Positions 17,801-25,687 of a DNA stretch of 44,103 nt are shown piece after piece. The translations under genes and the position numbers were made by a program. Positions within the stretch are counted from its first letter, which is position 1. Each line of letters begins with the position of its first letter. This DNA is from Clostridia bacterium (lineage in GTDB: Bacteria; Bacillota; Clostridia; Oscillospirales; CAG-272). The notes below the pieces were generated by a model, which was not told the DNA's origin, ran no database searches, and saw nothing but the letters and a program-made list of their open reading frames with translations. The stretch lies in contig JAFVOQ010000053.1 in assembly GCA_017505785.1 (NCBI GenBank), positions 1 through 44,103 on the forward strand, given 5' to 3'.

Positions 17801-17869
17801 TACGGTGATTTCTGCTCTGCTGATAACGCACGTACCTATAACCAGGTTGTTGCTGCCGCTGCTAACTGA
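14864..17869 (+). CDS. Large secreted beta-helix repeat protein, copy 1
   Basis: A 1001-residue protein, exported by an N-terminal signal peptide (MRKQLKLLLLVATVLALFVM, cleavage likely near 26-30). Residues ~40-830 show irregular repeats of N-, T- and G-rich strands (NITGGT, VNIYGGTFELS, TNCHFKAH), typical of a right-handed parallel beta-helix. The section starts with a SGDTIQLLADVTV motif common in pectate-lyase-fold surface proteins. Residues ~860-1001 form a separate domain (GLKFDTEIS, RFYTLVAPMDYV, RIYAAVSMIVF) that also ends the paralogue. I see no LPXTG, SLH or dockerin. I recognise no enzyme motif; adhesion or glycan binding is possible but unproven. Confidence 0.85.
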   Translation: MRKQLKLLLLVATVLALFVMAMIVGSADGNVCKNTTTGTEYADFLAACTAAQSGDTIQLLADVTVTANGTALTEGTEITIDGAYGEDGRYKLTINSTSKNLFQVATANVNITFKNLVIDVKNTKAKYGIVGGSTKSANLGVALDNCDITCQNAGVFRSGRMIISFNDCDIEAPNYVVLNNNHTQYQTNITITGDTKVNITGGTAGFASGNGCNLTIGAQGQNNDEIEINVPATLLTVADPATPVNDDEEQTGSLTVWGGTIKATGSGTAGMIVANSNAVNIYGGTFELSNSGMYLFSSAAGITGTINIAGGTFVLSGGANFTDTAKLPVASFSTSATTLGDITFKLGAGSADSAAVQEVLNNATLWSKAKFYITSWPGVNVVENPTITTAGTYNQAQFEALFVEGEAIADPIPTYTALGTFFVQGTNLFLDEGYAKTEIVYNTVTVNVNGTVTLKDVTFAASAGTWIEIVKGTLVLDNCNITVAEDASVTYFVFSEADGVTLEVTGGSYDMTKTSVDKPVPFKIGVRNKYRTETSSTENTVVSFENTSIYSKGSYVLGIEYIKSLTITNCFLSYTNAIAKGGIDSVTDEALLEGSNNGILTDAITTTISNTVIYAGNGTIAIQGRADTTPEGLTYTKPTVSLTNVTIYADRGINYSVGAVNLTNCHFKAHPGDDRHISIQLNGAVTMTVVGGSFAQNETLTNKANSMFEFRAAGATLNISGATINAYVGNVFNFAEAGTLIAENCNIAVNGTEQSIVNDTTAETAKVTLTECMFVVENVQETTVEEETTKIALFVGKVDFVDVVVLAKAGTKVQGTYELDGYAQRVRYDTKEYKLWTADAGDFTNSAEAGAGINEEHHGLKFDTEISSTVINGFIAEKTSKGIKDIRFYTLVAPMDYVAKAGGVFTKDALDTALGIGNTNYVAIEAVHSLLGFDAETNATTADSVKYAGTLIELNSDTRIYAAVSMIVFEYTDDTTDTFYGDFCSADNARTYNQVVAAAAN

Positions 17870-17882
17870 GTAAAGGAGGAAA

Positions 17883-18029
17883 ATGAACATGAAAAAGATT
17901 TATGAGGCACCTACCTCCGAGTTGATCTATATCGCTTCTGCTGATATCATTACCACATCTCCTGTTGGTATAAATTTTGGTTATGATCCGTTTGAAGAAA
18001 CTGAAATTTATGATATCGTAGATATGTAA
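17883..18029 (+). CDS. 48-residue small protein downstream of beta-helix gene 1
   Basis: ATG 17883 lies 13 nt after the beta-helix stop, behind the near-perfect ribosome site AAAGGAGGA (17872-17880). The peptide begins MNMKKIYEAPTSELI, continues IASADIITTSPVG and ends acidic (EETEIYDIVDM). K-x-Y-x-A-P near the start followed by D-I-I-T-x-S recalls short unannotated proteins common in Clostridia genomes, from memory of the general pattern and not a match. It ends 33 bp before a strong terminator, so it is co-transcribed with the beta-helix gene. Function unknown. Confidence 0.75.
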   Translation: MNMKKIYEAPTSELIYIASADIITTSPVGINFGYDPFEETEIYDIVDM

Positions 18030-18062
18030 TTGCGATAATCATTACTTGGAATAAGTAAAATT

Positions 18063-18101
18063 CCCCCGTGGGACAGTTCAAAATGAATTGTCCCACGGGG
18101 G
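18063..18101 (+). terminator. Terminator of unit 1
   Basis: An 18-bp stem (CCCCCGTGGGACAGTTCA with TGAATTGTCCCACGGGGG, one G:T pair) around a 3-base loop is followed by TTCTCTTTTT. An almost identical structure closes unit 2. Confidence 0.92.
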
Positions 18102-18112
18102 TTCTCTTTTTC

Positions 18113-18137
18113 GTAGGGGAGCTGTGCAAACAAACCG
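18113..18137 (+). repeat. Truncated GTAGGGG element
   Basis: GTAGGGGAGCTGTGC is followed directly by AAACAAACCG, so the hairpin part found in the 14152 copy is missing. The matching position in unit 2 (21831) carries a complete element of another type. The stretch 18138-18405 holds no gene and is mostly the duplicated upstream segment. Confidence 0.55.
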
Positions 18138-18405
18138 CCGAAAGCGCTTTTTTGCGTTTTCTAAGATCCTCACGGTGGGCGTTGTTGCCCACCTCAAGGG
18201 CGGAAAAGATGACGAAAATGTAAACATTTTGCGTGCTCGCTGTGGCTAAAGCCTGTTTTTATGACGGAAAAACAAGACATTTAAAACCCCGAATGCCTTG
18301 CTGTGCAAGGATTTGAGGCGCGTGAGGGGGTGTCTTGACAATGCCTATATTTTTAAATATAATACGTGCGCGGGCGACGCGCGAAAAGCACGATCAAATT
18401 CCTTG

Positions 18406-18434
18406 TTGACAACTTGCCAAATTTGTAATAAAAT
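18406..18434 (+). promoter_or_regulatory. Promoter of beta-helix gene 2
   Basis: TTGACA at 18406-18411, 17-bp spacer, TAAAAT at 18429-18434. The leader matches that of unit 1 (TTGTCTTACTGCACAAAAA and CCGTTTGCTGCGG). Confidence 0.82.
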
Positions 18435-18524
18435 TATTATGTAAGTTTGTCTTACTGCACAAAAAGCCCGTTTGCTGCGGTGGGATGCTTCTAACAACAT
18501 TTTAAAAAAAGGAGAAAAACTATT

Positions 18525-21500
18525 ATGAGAAAACAATTAAAATTGCTTCTCTTAGTGGCAACGGTCTTGGCATTGTTTGTCATGGCAATGATCGTGGGCT
18601 CTGCTGACGGCAACGTGTGCAAAAACACCACCACCGGTACAGAGTACGCAGATTTCCTTGCGGCATGCACTGCTGCCCAAAGTGGCGACACTATTCAGTT
18701 GCTTGCAGATGTAACTGTTACCGCAAATGGCACGGCTCTGCCGGCAGGAACACAATTAGCCATTGATGGAGCATACGGCGAAAACCAACGCTACAAGCTC
18801 ACGATTGATAGCACGAAAAAAAATCTGTTCCAGGTTGCCGAAGCAAATGTGAACATCACATTCAAAAATTTGGTAATAGATGTAAAAAATACCGAAGTAA
18901 AATATGGTATTGCAGGTGGCTCAAAAACCAGTGCAAACCTTGGAGTTGCGTTTGATAATTGCAAGATAGACTGCCAAAACGCCGGCGCACTTCGTTCCGG
19001 ACGCATGATCGTTTCGATTAACGATTGCGAGATAACCTCCCCCGGTTATTTTGTTTTGAACAATAACGCTAAGAACTATGAAACAGATGTTACTGTTACG
19101 GGCAATACAACGGTAAACATTACCGGTGGTACTACGGGCTTTACTTCTGGAAACGGATGTAATCTTACTATTGGTGCACAAGGCCAAAATAACGATAATA
19201 TCGTAATTAACGTGCCTACCACCCTGATGGTTGTTGCTGACCCTGCGGCACCTTCAATTGAAGAGCAAACGGGAAGCCTGACTGTTTGGGGCGGAACAAT
19301 TAAGGCGACCGGAGTAAACGACACTAACCTCGGCATGATCATGGCAAATACGACTGCTGTAAATATTTACGGCGGTACGTTTGAGTTGTCCTACTCGGGC
19401 ACGTATTTGTTTAGCTCTGCGGCAGAGGAGCTTACGGGCACGATCAATATTGCCGGCGGTACATTTGTTCTGTCGGGCGGCGCAAACTTTACGGACGCTG
19501 CAACGGTGCCCGCTGCAAGCTTTGCCATTTCCGCTACCACCTTGGGTGACATCACGTTTAAGCTTGGTGCAGGTTCTGCTGACAGCGCAGCGGTGCAAGC
19601 GGTTTTGAACAATGCTACGCTGTGGAGCAAGGCTAAGTTCTATATCACCTCTTGGCCCGGTGCTGAGAGTGTAGCGAATCCTACCATTACCGCAGCAGGC
19701 ACGTATAATCGTGCACAGTTTGATGCGCTGTTTGTTGGAGCAGCGGGAACTGATCCCATTGTTACTTACACGGGTCTTGGCAGCTTTTTCGTTCAGAACA
19801 CCAACCTGTTCCTTGCCGACGGGTTCGAAACCATCACCGAGATCATTTACAGCACCGTTACGATCAACGTAAACGGTACGGTTACGCTGCAAAATATTAA
19901 TTTTGCTGTTGATACCAATACTTGGATCAAGATCGAAGCAGGTAAGCTGGTGCTTGACAACTGTAACATCACCGTGGCAGAGGATGCCGGCGTTACATAC
20001 TTCGTATTCTCGGACAAAGACAATGTTACCTTAGAGGTTACAGGCGGTAGCTATGATATGACCAATACGAGCGTAGACAAACCTATTCCGTTTAAAATCG
20101 GTGTGCGCGCTAAAGGAACCTTTACTTCTACGGCAAACACAGAGGTTTCGTTTACAAATACATCCATTTATTCGAAGGGCTCCTACGTGATGGGTATTGA
20201 ATACATCAAGAGCCTGACCATTACAAATTGCTTCCTTTCTTATACGAACGCCATTACAAAGGGTGGAATTGACAGCGTAACGGATGCAACTCTTTTGGAG
20301 GGCTCCAATAGCGGTATTTTGACCGATGCGATCACAACTACCATTTCCAATACGGTTATTTACGCAGGTAACGGTACTGTTGCCATTCAAGGCCGTAATG
20401 ATGGGGCTGATCGCCAAGCTCCTACTGTGAACCTTGAGAACGTTACGATATACGCCGACCGCGGTATCAGCTATTCTGTTGGTGCGGTAAACCTTACCGA
20501 CTGCAATTTCAAGGCTCATCCCGGTGATGACCGCCACATCTCCATGCAGCTTAACGGTGCTGTGACAGTAACCGTTGAGGGCGGCAGCTTTGTACAAAAT
20601 GAAACCTTGACCAACAAGGCAAATAGCATGTTTGAGTTTAAGGCAGCGGGCGCTACGCTTAATATTTCCGGTGCAACCATTACCGCTTACGTTGGTAACG
20701 TGTTTAACTTTGCTGAGGACGCTGCCGGCACGCTGACTGTTGAGGACTGCTATATTACCGTGTGCGGCACTGAGCAGAGCATCGTGAATGACGCTGCGGG
20801 AACTTCTACTATCACTCTTACCAAGAGCTCGTTTGCTGTAGAAAACGTGCAAGAGACAACGGTAGAAACTGTGACCACTAAGATCGCACTTTTCGTTGGT
20901 ACGATTGAATTTAACGACGTGGCAGTGCTTGCAAAAGAAGGCACCCTGGTACAGGGCACATCCGTGCTTGACGCCTACGCATACGGTATAAGCTATAGCG
21001 GCAATGTTGAATACAAGCTGTGGCTTGCTGATGCAGGTGACTTTGAAAACTCTGCTGCGGCAGACGAGAAGCTTTATGTAGCAACCGGCGATATCGAACA
21101 AAGTGGCTTGAAATTCAGCACCGAGATCAGCAAGACTGTGATCGATGGCCTTATTGCAGAAAAGACGAGCAAGGGTATTAAAGATATCCGCTTCTACACT
21201 TTGGTCGCTCCCATGGATTACTTGGTAGAGGCACAGGGCGTGTTCACTAAGGAAGCACTTGACACGGCGCGCGGCAACGATAAGACAAACTACGTTGCAA
21301 TTGAGGCTGTGAATTCGCTTGAAGGCTTTAATGCTGAAACAAATGCAACAACGGCAGACACGGTGAAATTCAGCGGCAGCTTGGTCAGCTTGAATAGCTA
21401 CACCCGTGTTTATGCGGCTGTTTCCATGATCGTGTTTGAATATAACGACAACACGACCGATACCTTCTACGGTGATTTCTGCTCTGCTGATAACGCACGT

Positions 21501-21593
21501 ACCGCACAGCAGGTTGCCGGGATCGTAAAGGATCTGCCGGACTATCAAACAGCAACAGCTATTGTAAACAAATATCTTAGCGGTGTAGTTTGA
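18525..21593 (+). CDS. Large secreted beta-helix repeat protein, copy 2
   Basis: A 1022-residue paralogue of the 14864 gene with the same plan: signal peptide, beta-helix of N/T/G-rich strands (~40-830), linker, and C-terminal domain from ~860 (GLKFSTEIS, RFYTLVAPMDYL, RVYAAVSMIVF). The first ~70 residues are almost identical between copies; the helix and linker have many substitutions and small indels, and this copy has an extra C-terminal tail ending NKYLSGVV. Having its own promoter and terminator, it can be expressed independently. The pair may provide antigenic or binding variety, which is inference. Confidence 0.85.
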   Translation: MRKQLKLLLLVATVLALFVMAMIVGSADGNVCKNTTTGTEYADFLAACTAAQSGDTIQLLADVTVTANGTALPAGTQLAIDGAYGENQRYKLTIDSTKKNLFQVAEANVNITFKNLVIDVKNTEVKYGIAGGSKTSANLGVAFDNCKIDCQNAGALRSGRMIVSINDCEITSPGYFVLNNNAKNYETDVTVTGNTTVNITGGTTGFTSGNGCNLTIGAQGQNNDNIVINVPTTLMVVADPAAPSIEEQTGSLTVWGGTIKATGVNDTNLGMIMANTTAVNIYGGTFELSYSGTYLFSSAAEELTGTINIAGGTFVLSGGANFTDAATVPAASFAISATTLGDITFKLGAGSADSAAVQAVLNNATLWSKAKFYITSWPGAESVANPTITAAGTYNRAQFDALFVGAAGTDPIVTYTGLGSFFVQNTNLFLADGFETITEIIYSTVTINVNGTVTLQNINFAVDTNTWIKIEAGKLVLDNCNITVAEDAGVTYFVFSDKDNVTLEVTGGSYDMTNTSVDKPIPFKIGVRAKGTFTSTANTEVSFTNTSIYSKGSYVMGIEYIKSLTITNCFLSYTNAITKGGIDSVTDATLLEGSNSGILTDAITTTISNTVIYAGNGTVAIQGRNDGADRQAPTVNLENVTIYADRGISYSVGAVNLTDCNFKAHPGDDRHISMQLNGAVTVTVEGGSFVQNETLTNKANSMFEFKAAGATLNISGATITAYVGNVFNFAEDAAGTLTVEDCYITVCGTEQSIVNDAAGTSTITLTKSSFAVENVQETTVETVTTKIALFVGTIEFNDVAVLAKEGTLVQGTSVLDAYAYGISYSGNVEYKLWLADAGDFENSAAADEKLYVATGDIEQSGLKFSTEISKTVIDGLIAEKTSKGIKDIRFYTLVAPMDYLVEAQGVFTKEALDTARGNDKTNYVAIEAVNSLEGFNAETNATTADTVKFSGSLVSLNSYTRVYAAVSMIVFEYNDNTTDTFYGDFCSADNARTAQQVAGIVKDLPDYQTATAIVNKYLSGVV

Positions 21594-21606
21594 TTAAAGG
21601 GGAAAA

Positions 21607-21714
21607 ATGAAACGAAAAAGATTTATAGGCACCTATGCCTTTCTGATCTATATCGTTTCTGTGGATATCATCGCCGCATCTCCTGTGGATTCAATTTTAT
21701 ATGGATCCGCCTGA
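21607..21714 (+). pseudogene. Altered copy of the small ORF (35 residues)
   Basis: This matches the 17883 ORF in position and sequence. Small changes near the start shift the frame over the first residues, the middle (LIYIVSVDIIAASPV) is back in register with the intact copy, and a stop follows at 35 residues. The acidic C-terminal tail is lost: homologous bases continue after the stop to ~21750. The ribosome site is weaker (AAAGGGG). It could still be translated as a variant, but decay is more likely. Confidence 0.6.
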
Positions 21715-21780
21715 CAGCAATGAAATCTATAATATCGTAGATTTTAATTGCGATAATCATTACTTGGAATAAGTAAAATC

Positions 21781-21819
21781 CCCCCGTGGGACAGTTCATT
21801 TTGAATTGTCCCACGGGGG
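21781..21819 (+). terminator. Terminator of unit 2
   Basis: Same 18-bp stem as at 18063, followed by TTCTCTTTTT. The loop bases are TTT instead of AAA. Confidence 0.92.
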
Positions 21820-21830
21820 TTCTCTTTTTC

Positions 21831-21853
21831 GTAGGGGAGGGGTCCCCCTCCCG
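21831..21853 (+). repeat. REP-like G-rich palindrome
   Basis: GTAGGGGAGGGGTCC followed by CCCTCCCG, then CGATCCGCGATGCGCAAAC and AAGGTGTACGAT, the companion motif seen at other copies. It directly follows the unit 2 terminator. Confidence 0.72.
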
Positions 21854-21948
21854 CGATCCGCGATGCGCAAACAAGGTGTACGATATAAAAAGCCACCGCT
21901 GCAAATTGGCAGCGGCGGTAAATTTTGTGCATTGCTCCGTTTAGGAGA

Positions 21949-22428
21949 TCATTTATGATATTTTGTGCCATGCAGGATCGACAAGCTGCGATAGACGGTT
22001 TCAAGCAATAGCACGCGCATCATTTGATGTGGAAAGGTAAGCTTTGATACCGAAAGCCGCAATGCGGCGGCTTTTTTTACACTGTCAGACAGACCATGTG
22101 AGCTGCCGATGATAAGCGTGAGATGTCCGTTTTGCTGCATGATATCTGAAAGCTTGCCTGCAAGCTCCTCTGAGGAGAGCTGAATGCCCTCCACGCACAG
22201 TGCCACCACAAAGCTACGCGGCGGTATGGCAGAAAGTATGGCTTGCGCCTCGCGGTCAAGTGCAGTTTTAATGTCGGTGGGTGAAGGGCTTTCGGGCAGG
22301 CGGTGCTCCTTTAGCTCTATTATTTCAAGCTTTGCCATGGTGCCAAGGCGCTTTTCGTATTCGGCAAGTGCGGCGCGCCAATAGCTTTCCTTTAAATTGC
22401 CCGGTGCTATTAAACGAATATGTAGCAT
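21949..22428 (-). CDS. rlmH: 23S rRNA m3-pseudouridine-1915 methyltransferase RlmH
   Basis: A small SPOUT methyltransferase (159 residues, the normal length) that methylates pseudouridine 1915 in helix 69 of 23S rRNA. The conserved C-terminal motifs are all present: IIGSSHGLSDSV (SAM knot), FPHQMMRVLLLE and YRSLSILHGTKYHK. A good AAAGGAG site precedes ATG 22428. It follows the membrane protein gene by 22 bp. Confidence 0.95.
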   Translation of the reverse strand: MLHIRLIAPGNLKESYWRAALAEYEKRLGTMAKLEIIELKEHRLPESPSPTDIKTALDREAQAILSAIPPRSFVVALCVEGIQLSSEELAGKLSDIMQQNGHLTLIIGSSHGLSDSVKKAAALRLSVSKLTFPHQMMRVLLLETVYRSLSILHGTKYHK

Positions 22429-22450
22429 AACGGTGCTCCTTTCAGAGGTT

Positions 22451-22858
22451 TTATGCGCGGAAAAAGGTGTCGATAATAAAAAGATCTACGGCGTCAATAA
22501 GAAAGGTCACCACAAGCGGGAAAATAATGGTGAGCATCCATTTTGAGCGTTCCAGTCTTCTTTTGGCATCGTCAAGAAAGGCACTCTTTTTTTCAGCACT
22601 CCACTCCTCGGGCAGCTGCTCGAGTGTGATACCTTGGCGGTAAAAAAAGCGATTATAAATGAGGTAAGCAAGCGTAAAGCCAAGCAGTATCGCAAAGTAT
22701 AGGATCATGCAAACAAAGGAATAAAATGTTTCTCTTGTTTGTTCTCCATAGGCGAGCAACACGCGGTACACGGCGAAAAAAAGCAATGTGTTGACACATA
22801 AAAGTGTTAGATAGCGATTGCTTTTTCCGTTTTTTTGCGGCTGGGGTGATGTTGACAT
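22451..22858 (-). CDS. Small membrane protein, unknown
   Basis: A 135-residue protein with three hydrophobic segments: two in the N-terminal half (LTLLCVNTLLFFAVYRVLL and a longer one after it) and one at the C terminus (MLTIIFPLVVTFLIDAVDLF). Between them lies a charged helix (EEWSAEKKSAFLDDAKRRLE). ATG 22858 is supported by an AAGGAG site; the longer open frame to 23101 runs through a REP-like repeat and is not the start. I do not recognise the family. It lies between galK and rlmH on the same strand. Confidence 0.75.
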   Translation of the reverse strand: MSTSPQPQKNGKSNRYLTLLCVNTLLFFAVYRVLLAYGEQTRETFYSFVCMILYFAILLGFTLAYLIYNRFFYRQGITLEQLPEEWSAEKKSAFLDDAKRRLERSKWMLTIIFPLVVTFLIDAVDLFIIDTFFRA

Positions 22859-22918
22859 AATGGCTCCTTTTTTAGAAAAATTTTGGGGAGGCTGTGCCCT
22901 TGCAGAAATCGCCGAAAA

Positions 22919-22989
22919 CGGAAGGGGGAACCCTGCGACCACCGTAGGTGTGTCGACGAGCTCGGCATAGCCGAGCACAGCTCCCCTAC
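22919..22989 (-). repeat. 71-bp REP-like element, type 2, inverted copy
   Basis: The minus-strand reading gives GTAGGGGAGCTG, hairpin GCTCGGCTATGCCGAGC, then GACACACCTACGGTGGTC, matching 14152-14222. Hairpin loop bases differ while the stem is kept. It is followed on the plus side by GATGTGCGAACAAGG, the shared companion motif. Confidence 0.75.
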
Positions 22990-23039
22990 GAAAAATGATG
23001 TGCGAACAAGGCACTATAAAATATCGTTGCGAGTATGCT

Positions 23040-24323
23040 TTATACCACGGCCGTTGCGCCCTCAGGGCGAATGGAAAGTGCCATGCAGGCACCCTCGCCA
23101 AACACGGTGTTCATCAGTGCGGTAAATTCCGCAACGTCGCTCTCGCGCACAAATGCTTGCACGGTGCCTGCAAAGCCACCGCCGTGCACGCGCCACGCGC
23201 CTTTCTTATCTTGCAAAAAACGCTCGGCAAGGCACAGGGCAAGAGGGAGCCCTTGCTCGGCTACGTTCTTTGCGGTATATACGTTTTGAAGATAGCAAAA
23301 CGACGAGCTGCCCGAGGCGCGCACGGTTTCAAGAAACAGAGCAAGATCATCCGTGGCAAGCGCATTTTTTCCTGTGGAAACGCGGCGATTTTCGGCAAAA
23401 AAGTGCAGTGCACGCAGCACGGCGCGGTCGCCTACCTGCTCCCGCAGCCGGGGGATCGCGGCGATGACTGCCGCTTCTTTTTCTTCGCCAAGAACTGCTT
23501 TGCCCATGGCGGCGGCAACTGCCTTCATTTCGGCAGGGATCGCCGTATAGTCTGGCGTGAGATCGGCATGGTTGCCGCCCGTATTGACGATGCAGAGTGC
23601 GTAGCCCTTTTGGGCAAGGTCAAACTTAAGATTTTCGATCACGGGGTGCTTGTTATCGGCAAAATCAATGGCAACAATGCCGCCCACGGCGCATGCCATT
23701 TGATCCATTAAGCCGCATGGCTTGCCGAAAAACACGTTTTCGGCATACTGCGCGATAGCTGCGATCTCCCTGTTATCTATGCTGCCGTTGTTGTAGAGAT
23801 GATTTTGAATATTGCCGATCATGACCTCGAATGCTGCCGACGAGGAAAGCCCAGAGCCCTTCAGCACGTTTGAGGTGGTATATGCCAACAATCCCCCCAC
23901 ACGGTGTTTGTTTTTCACAAGCCCCGTGCACATGCCTGCAATCAAAGCATCGGATTTTGAAAAGTGCGCCTCGCAGGGAGCTGTAAACTCCGAAATATTC
24001 ACTACGTCCTCGGGGTAACCCTCGGATGTGACTCGCACAACGGTGTCATTTGTGGCGGCAGCCACTGCTATGATATCAAGGTCGATCGCCGCCGCGATCA
24101 CACAGCCCCGATTGTGGTCGGTGTGGTTGCCCAAAAGCTCACTGCGCCCCGATACTGAAAAAATGCGCACATCAAGCGCATTTCCGTAGTGATCTTCAAA
24201 TGCTGCAAGGGCTTTTTGATAGCGCAAGCGTTGTTGGTACAGGGCACTTTTGCCGTAAAGTGCCACAAGGCGGGCATCAAGCCCGCCTTCTTGCAAGAAA
24301 TCTATCATTTCGGAGGTATTCAT
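23040..24323 (-). CDS. galK: Galactokinase (GHMP kinase family)
   Basis: Phosphorylates galactose at C1 using ATP, the entry to the Leloir pathway. The 427-residue protein carries the galactokinase signature GRSELLGNHTDHN (59-71), the GHMP ATP loop KGSGLSSSAAFEV, CGLMDQMACAVGG, and the C-terminal RVHGGGFAGTVQAF motif. GNHTDH in place of the more familiar GEHTDY marks a branch seen in Clostridia, so activity on a related sugar is possible. ATG 24323 follows GAAAGG. A 273-bp MITE separates it from hprK upstream. Confidence 0.88.
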   Translation of the reverse strand: MNTSEMIDFLQEGGLDARLVALYGKSALYQQRLRYQKALAAFEDHYGNALDVRIFSVSGRSELLGNHTDHNRGCVIAAAIDLDIIAVAAATNDTVVRVTSEGYPEDVVNISEFTAPCEAHFSKSDALIAGMCTGLVKNKHRVGGLLAYTTSNVLKGSGLSSSAAFEVMIGNIQNHLYNNGSIDNREIAAIAQYAENVFFGKPCGLMDQMACAVGGIVAIDFADNKHPVIENLKFDLAQKGYALCIVNTGGNHADLTPDYTAIPAEMKAVAAAMGKAVLGEEKEAAVIAAIPRLREQVGDRAVLRALHFFAENRRVSTGKNALATDDLALFLETVRASGSSSFCYLQNVYTAKNVAEQGLPLALCLAERFLQDKKGAWRVHGGGFAGTVQAFVRESDVAEFTALMNTVFGEGACMALSIRPEGATAVV

Positions 24324-24341
24324 CGTTTTTACCTTTCGTTA

Positions 24342-24614
24342 GGCAAGAGGGAGTCATCCGAACTCGGTTTTGAGAAGCAAATATCTGCATGTGCATCAGG
24401 AAATTCCCTTGTATTATCCCCATATTACTTCAGGAATTCCCCTCGCATCTACAAATATTTGCTTTCTCAAAACTCCAAAGGACCCTCAAGCATTGATTTT
24501 TTGATGATTTTGGTGCTTGGCGGTCGCCGCCAAGTATAACTTGACAAGAGCGACAAGTGCCGAAAGCGCGAAAAAGCAATGCTTTAGGGCGGGTTCAGAT
24601 GGCTCCCTCTTGCC
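24342..24614. mobile_element. MITE-like element, copy 1 (273 bp)
   Basis: It has imperfect terminal inverted repeats: GGCAAGAGGGAGTCATCCGA on the left and, on the right, the complement of GGCAAGAGGGAGCCATCTGA. TTA flanks both sides, consistent with a TA or TTA target duplication. An inverted copy lies at 35375-35648. It carries no gene and abuts the stop codon of hprK, where the right-hand TTA is the stop itself. Confidence 0.82.
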
Positions 24615-25547
24615 TTATTCAAGCCCCATTTGTCCTAAGAGCTTGCGATTAAATTCCTCTGCTGTATTATAGCCCATTTTCTTTTGGCGGTTGTTCATCG
24701 CCGCGATCTCAAGGATAATGGCAAGGTTGCGCCCGGGCTTTACGGGAATGGTGATGCTGGGCACCTCATTGCCGAGAATATCCATGGTGTGCGTGTCAAG
24801 CCCCAATCGGTCGTACATCTTACCCTGCACCCATTGCTCAAGATTGATGACAAGGTCGATGCCCTGCGAATCCTTTACGGCACCCATACCGAAGATACGG
24901 CGCACGTCAATGATGCCGATGCCGCGCAGCTCTACGTAGTGGCGGATGATAGGCGGTGCTGTGCCCACCAGCGTTTTGGCGGAAACGCGCTTGATCTCAA
25001 CTGCATCGTCCGCGATCAGGCGGTGTCCGCGCTTTACAAGCTCAATGGCAGTTTCACTCTTACCAACACCCGAATCACCCAGCAGCAAAAGTCCCTCGCC
25101 ATACACCTCTACCAGCACACCGTGCCGCGTAATGCGGGGGGCAAGCTGTACATTGAGGTAGGCAATGAGTGCCGCCATAAACGGGCTGGTCTTCTCCTTC
25201 GTTGTAAGGAAGGGCACGCCGTAGCGCTCTGCCGCCTCCTTCATCGCCACAAAGGGTGTCAGTGACGAGGTGATGACCACCGCCACGGGCTTTTGCGCGA
25301 AGAACGATTCGATCTTTTGGTTTCGCGCTGCTTCCTCGCATTTTGCAAGGTAGTGATATTCCGCTTTGCCCACGATCTGGATGCGCGTGTGCTCAAATTC
25401 ATCTAAAAACCCCGTAAGTGCAAGGCCGGGACGATCTACTTGGGGGTTGGAGATGATAATGTCCTCGGCATTGCCCGACACATAAATAGGATCAAGGGAG
25501 AGCTCCTTCATCAATGCTGCAAGCGAGATGCTGTAAATTTCCTGCAT
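24615..25547 (-). CDS. hprK: HPr kinase/phosphorylase
   Basis: Bifunctional sensor enzyme that phosphorylates or dephosphorylates HPr on Ser46 and so controls carbon catabolite repression in low-GC Gram-positives. The 310-residue protein has the P-loop GDSGVGKSE (near 152-160), the HprK signature VELRGIGIIDVRRIFG and the C-terminal region. I chose ATG 25547, preceded by AAGGAGAATTATC, over the in-frame codon six residues earlier. galK lies downstream on the same strand, a reasonable sugar-metabolism neighbour. Confidence 0.95.
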   Translation of the reverse strand: MQEIYSISLAALMKELSLDPIYVSGNAEDIIISNPQVDRPGLALTGFLDEFEHTRIQIVGKAEYHYLAKCEEAARNQKIESFFAQKPVAVVITSSLTPFVAMKEAAERYGVPFLTTKEKTSPFMAALIAYLNVQLAPRITRHGVLVEVYGEGLLLLGDSGVGKSETAIELVKRGHRLIADDAVEIKRVSAKTLVGTAPPIIRHYVELRGIGIIDVRRIFGMGAVKDSQGIDLVINLEQWVQGKMYDRLGLDTHTMDILGNEVPSITIPVKPGRNLAIILEIAAMNNRQKKMGYNTAEEFNRKLLGQMGLE

Positions 25548-25687
25548 GATAATTCTCCTTTGCAAAAGTCAAGTGCCGCGAGAAAATCCCTTGGCTATCA
25601 TTTTTACGCAATATATTCACACTTATCAATATTATAACACAGTTTTTTATAATTGCATAGAGGATTTTCCTGTTTTTTCGGAAAAGC

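Larger units (their letters stand above)
14545..18115. repeat. Tandem duplication, unit 1 (~3.6 kb)
   Basis: The unit runs from a shared upstream segment (ATGTAAACATTTTG, CTGTGGCTAA) through promoter, leader, beta-helix gene, small ORF and terminator. It matches 18219-21833 in the same order. Similarity is near-identical around the start codon and signal peptide and patchier within the gene. Boundaries are approximate. Confidence 0.85.
18219..21833. repeat. Tandem duplication, unit 2 (~3.6 kb)
   Basis: Second copy of the 14545-18115 unit, in the same orientation. The promoter, leader, signal peptide, C-terminal domain and terminator are the best-conserved parts. Confidence 0.85.

Noticed and set aside
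20031..21548. A 505-codon minus-strand frame across beta-helix gene 2
   Set aside because: It is antisense to a gene with clear promoter, signal peptide and paralogue. The corresponding region of copy 1 is broken into several frames, so it is not conserved.
22859..23101. N-terminal extension of the 22451 membrane protein
   Set aside because: The extension runs through a REP-like element, while ATG 22858 has a good ribosome site.
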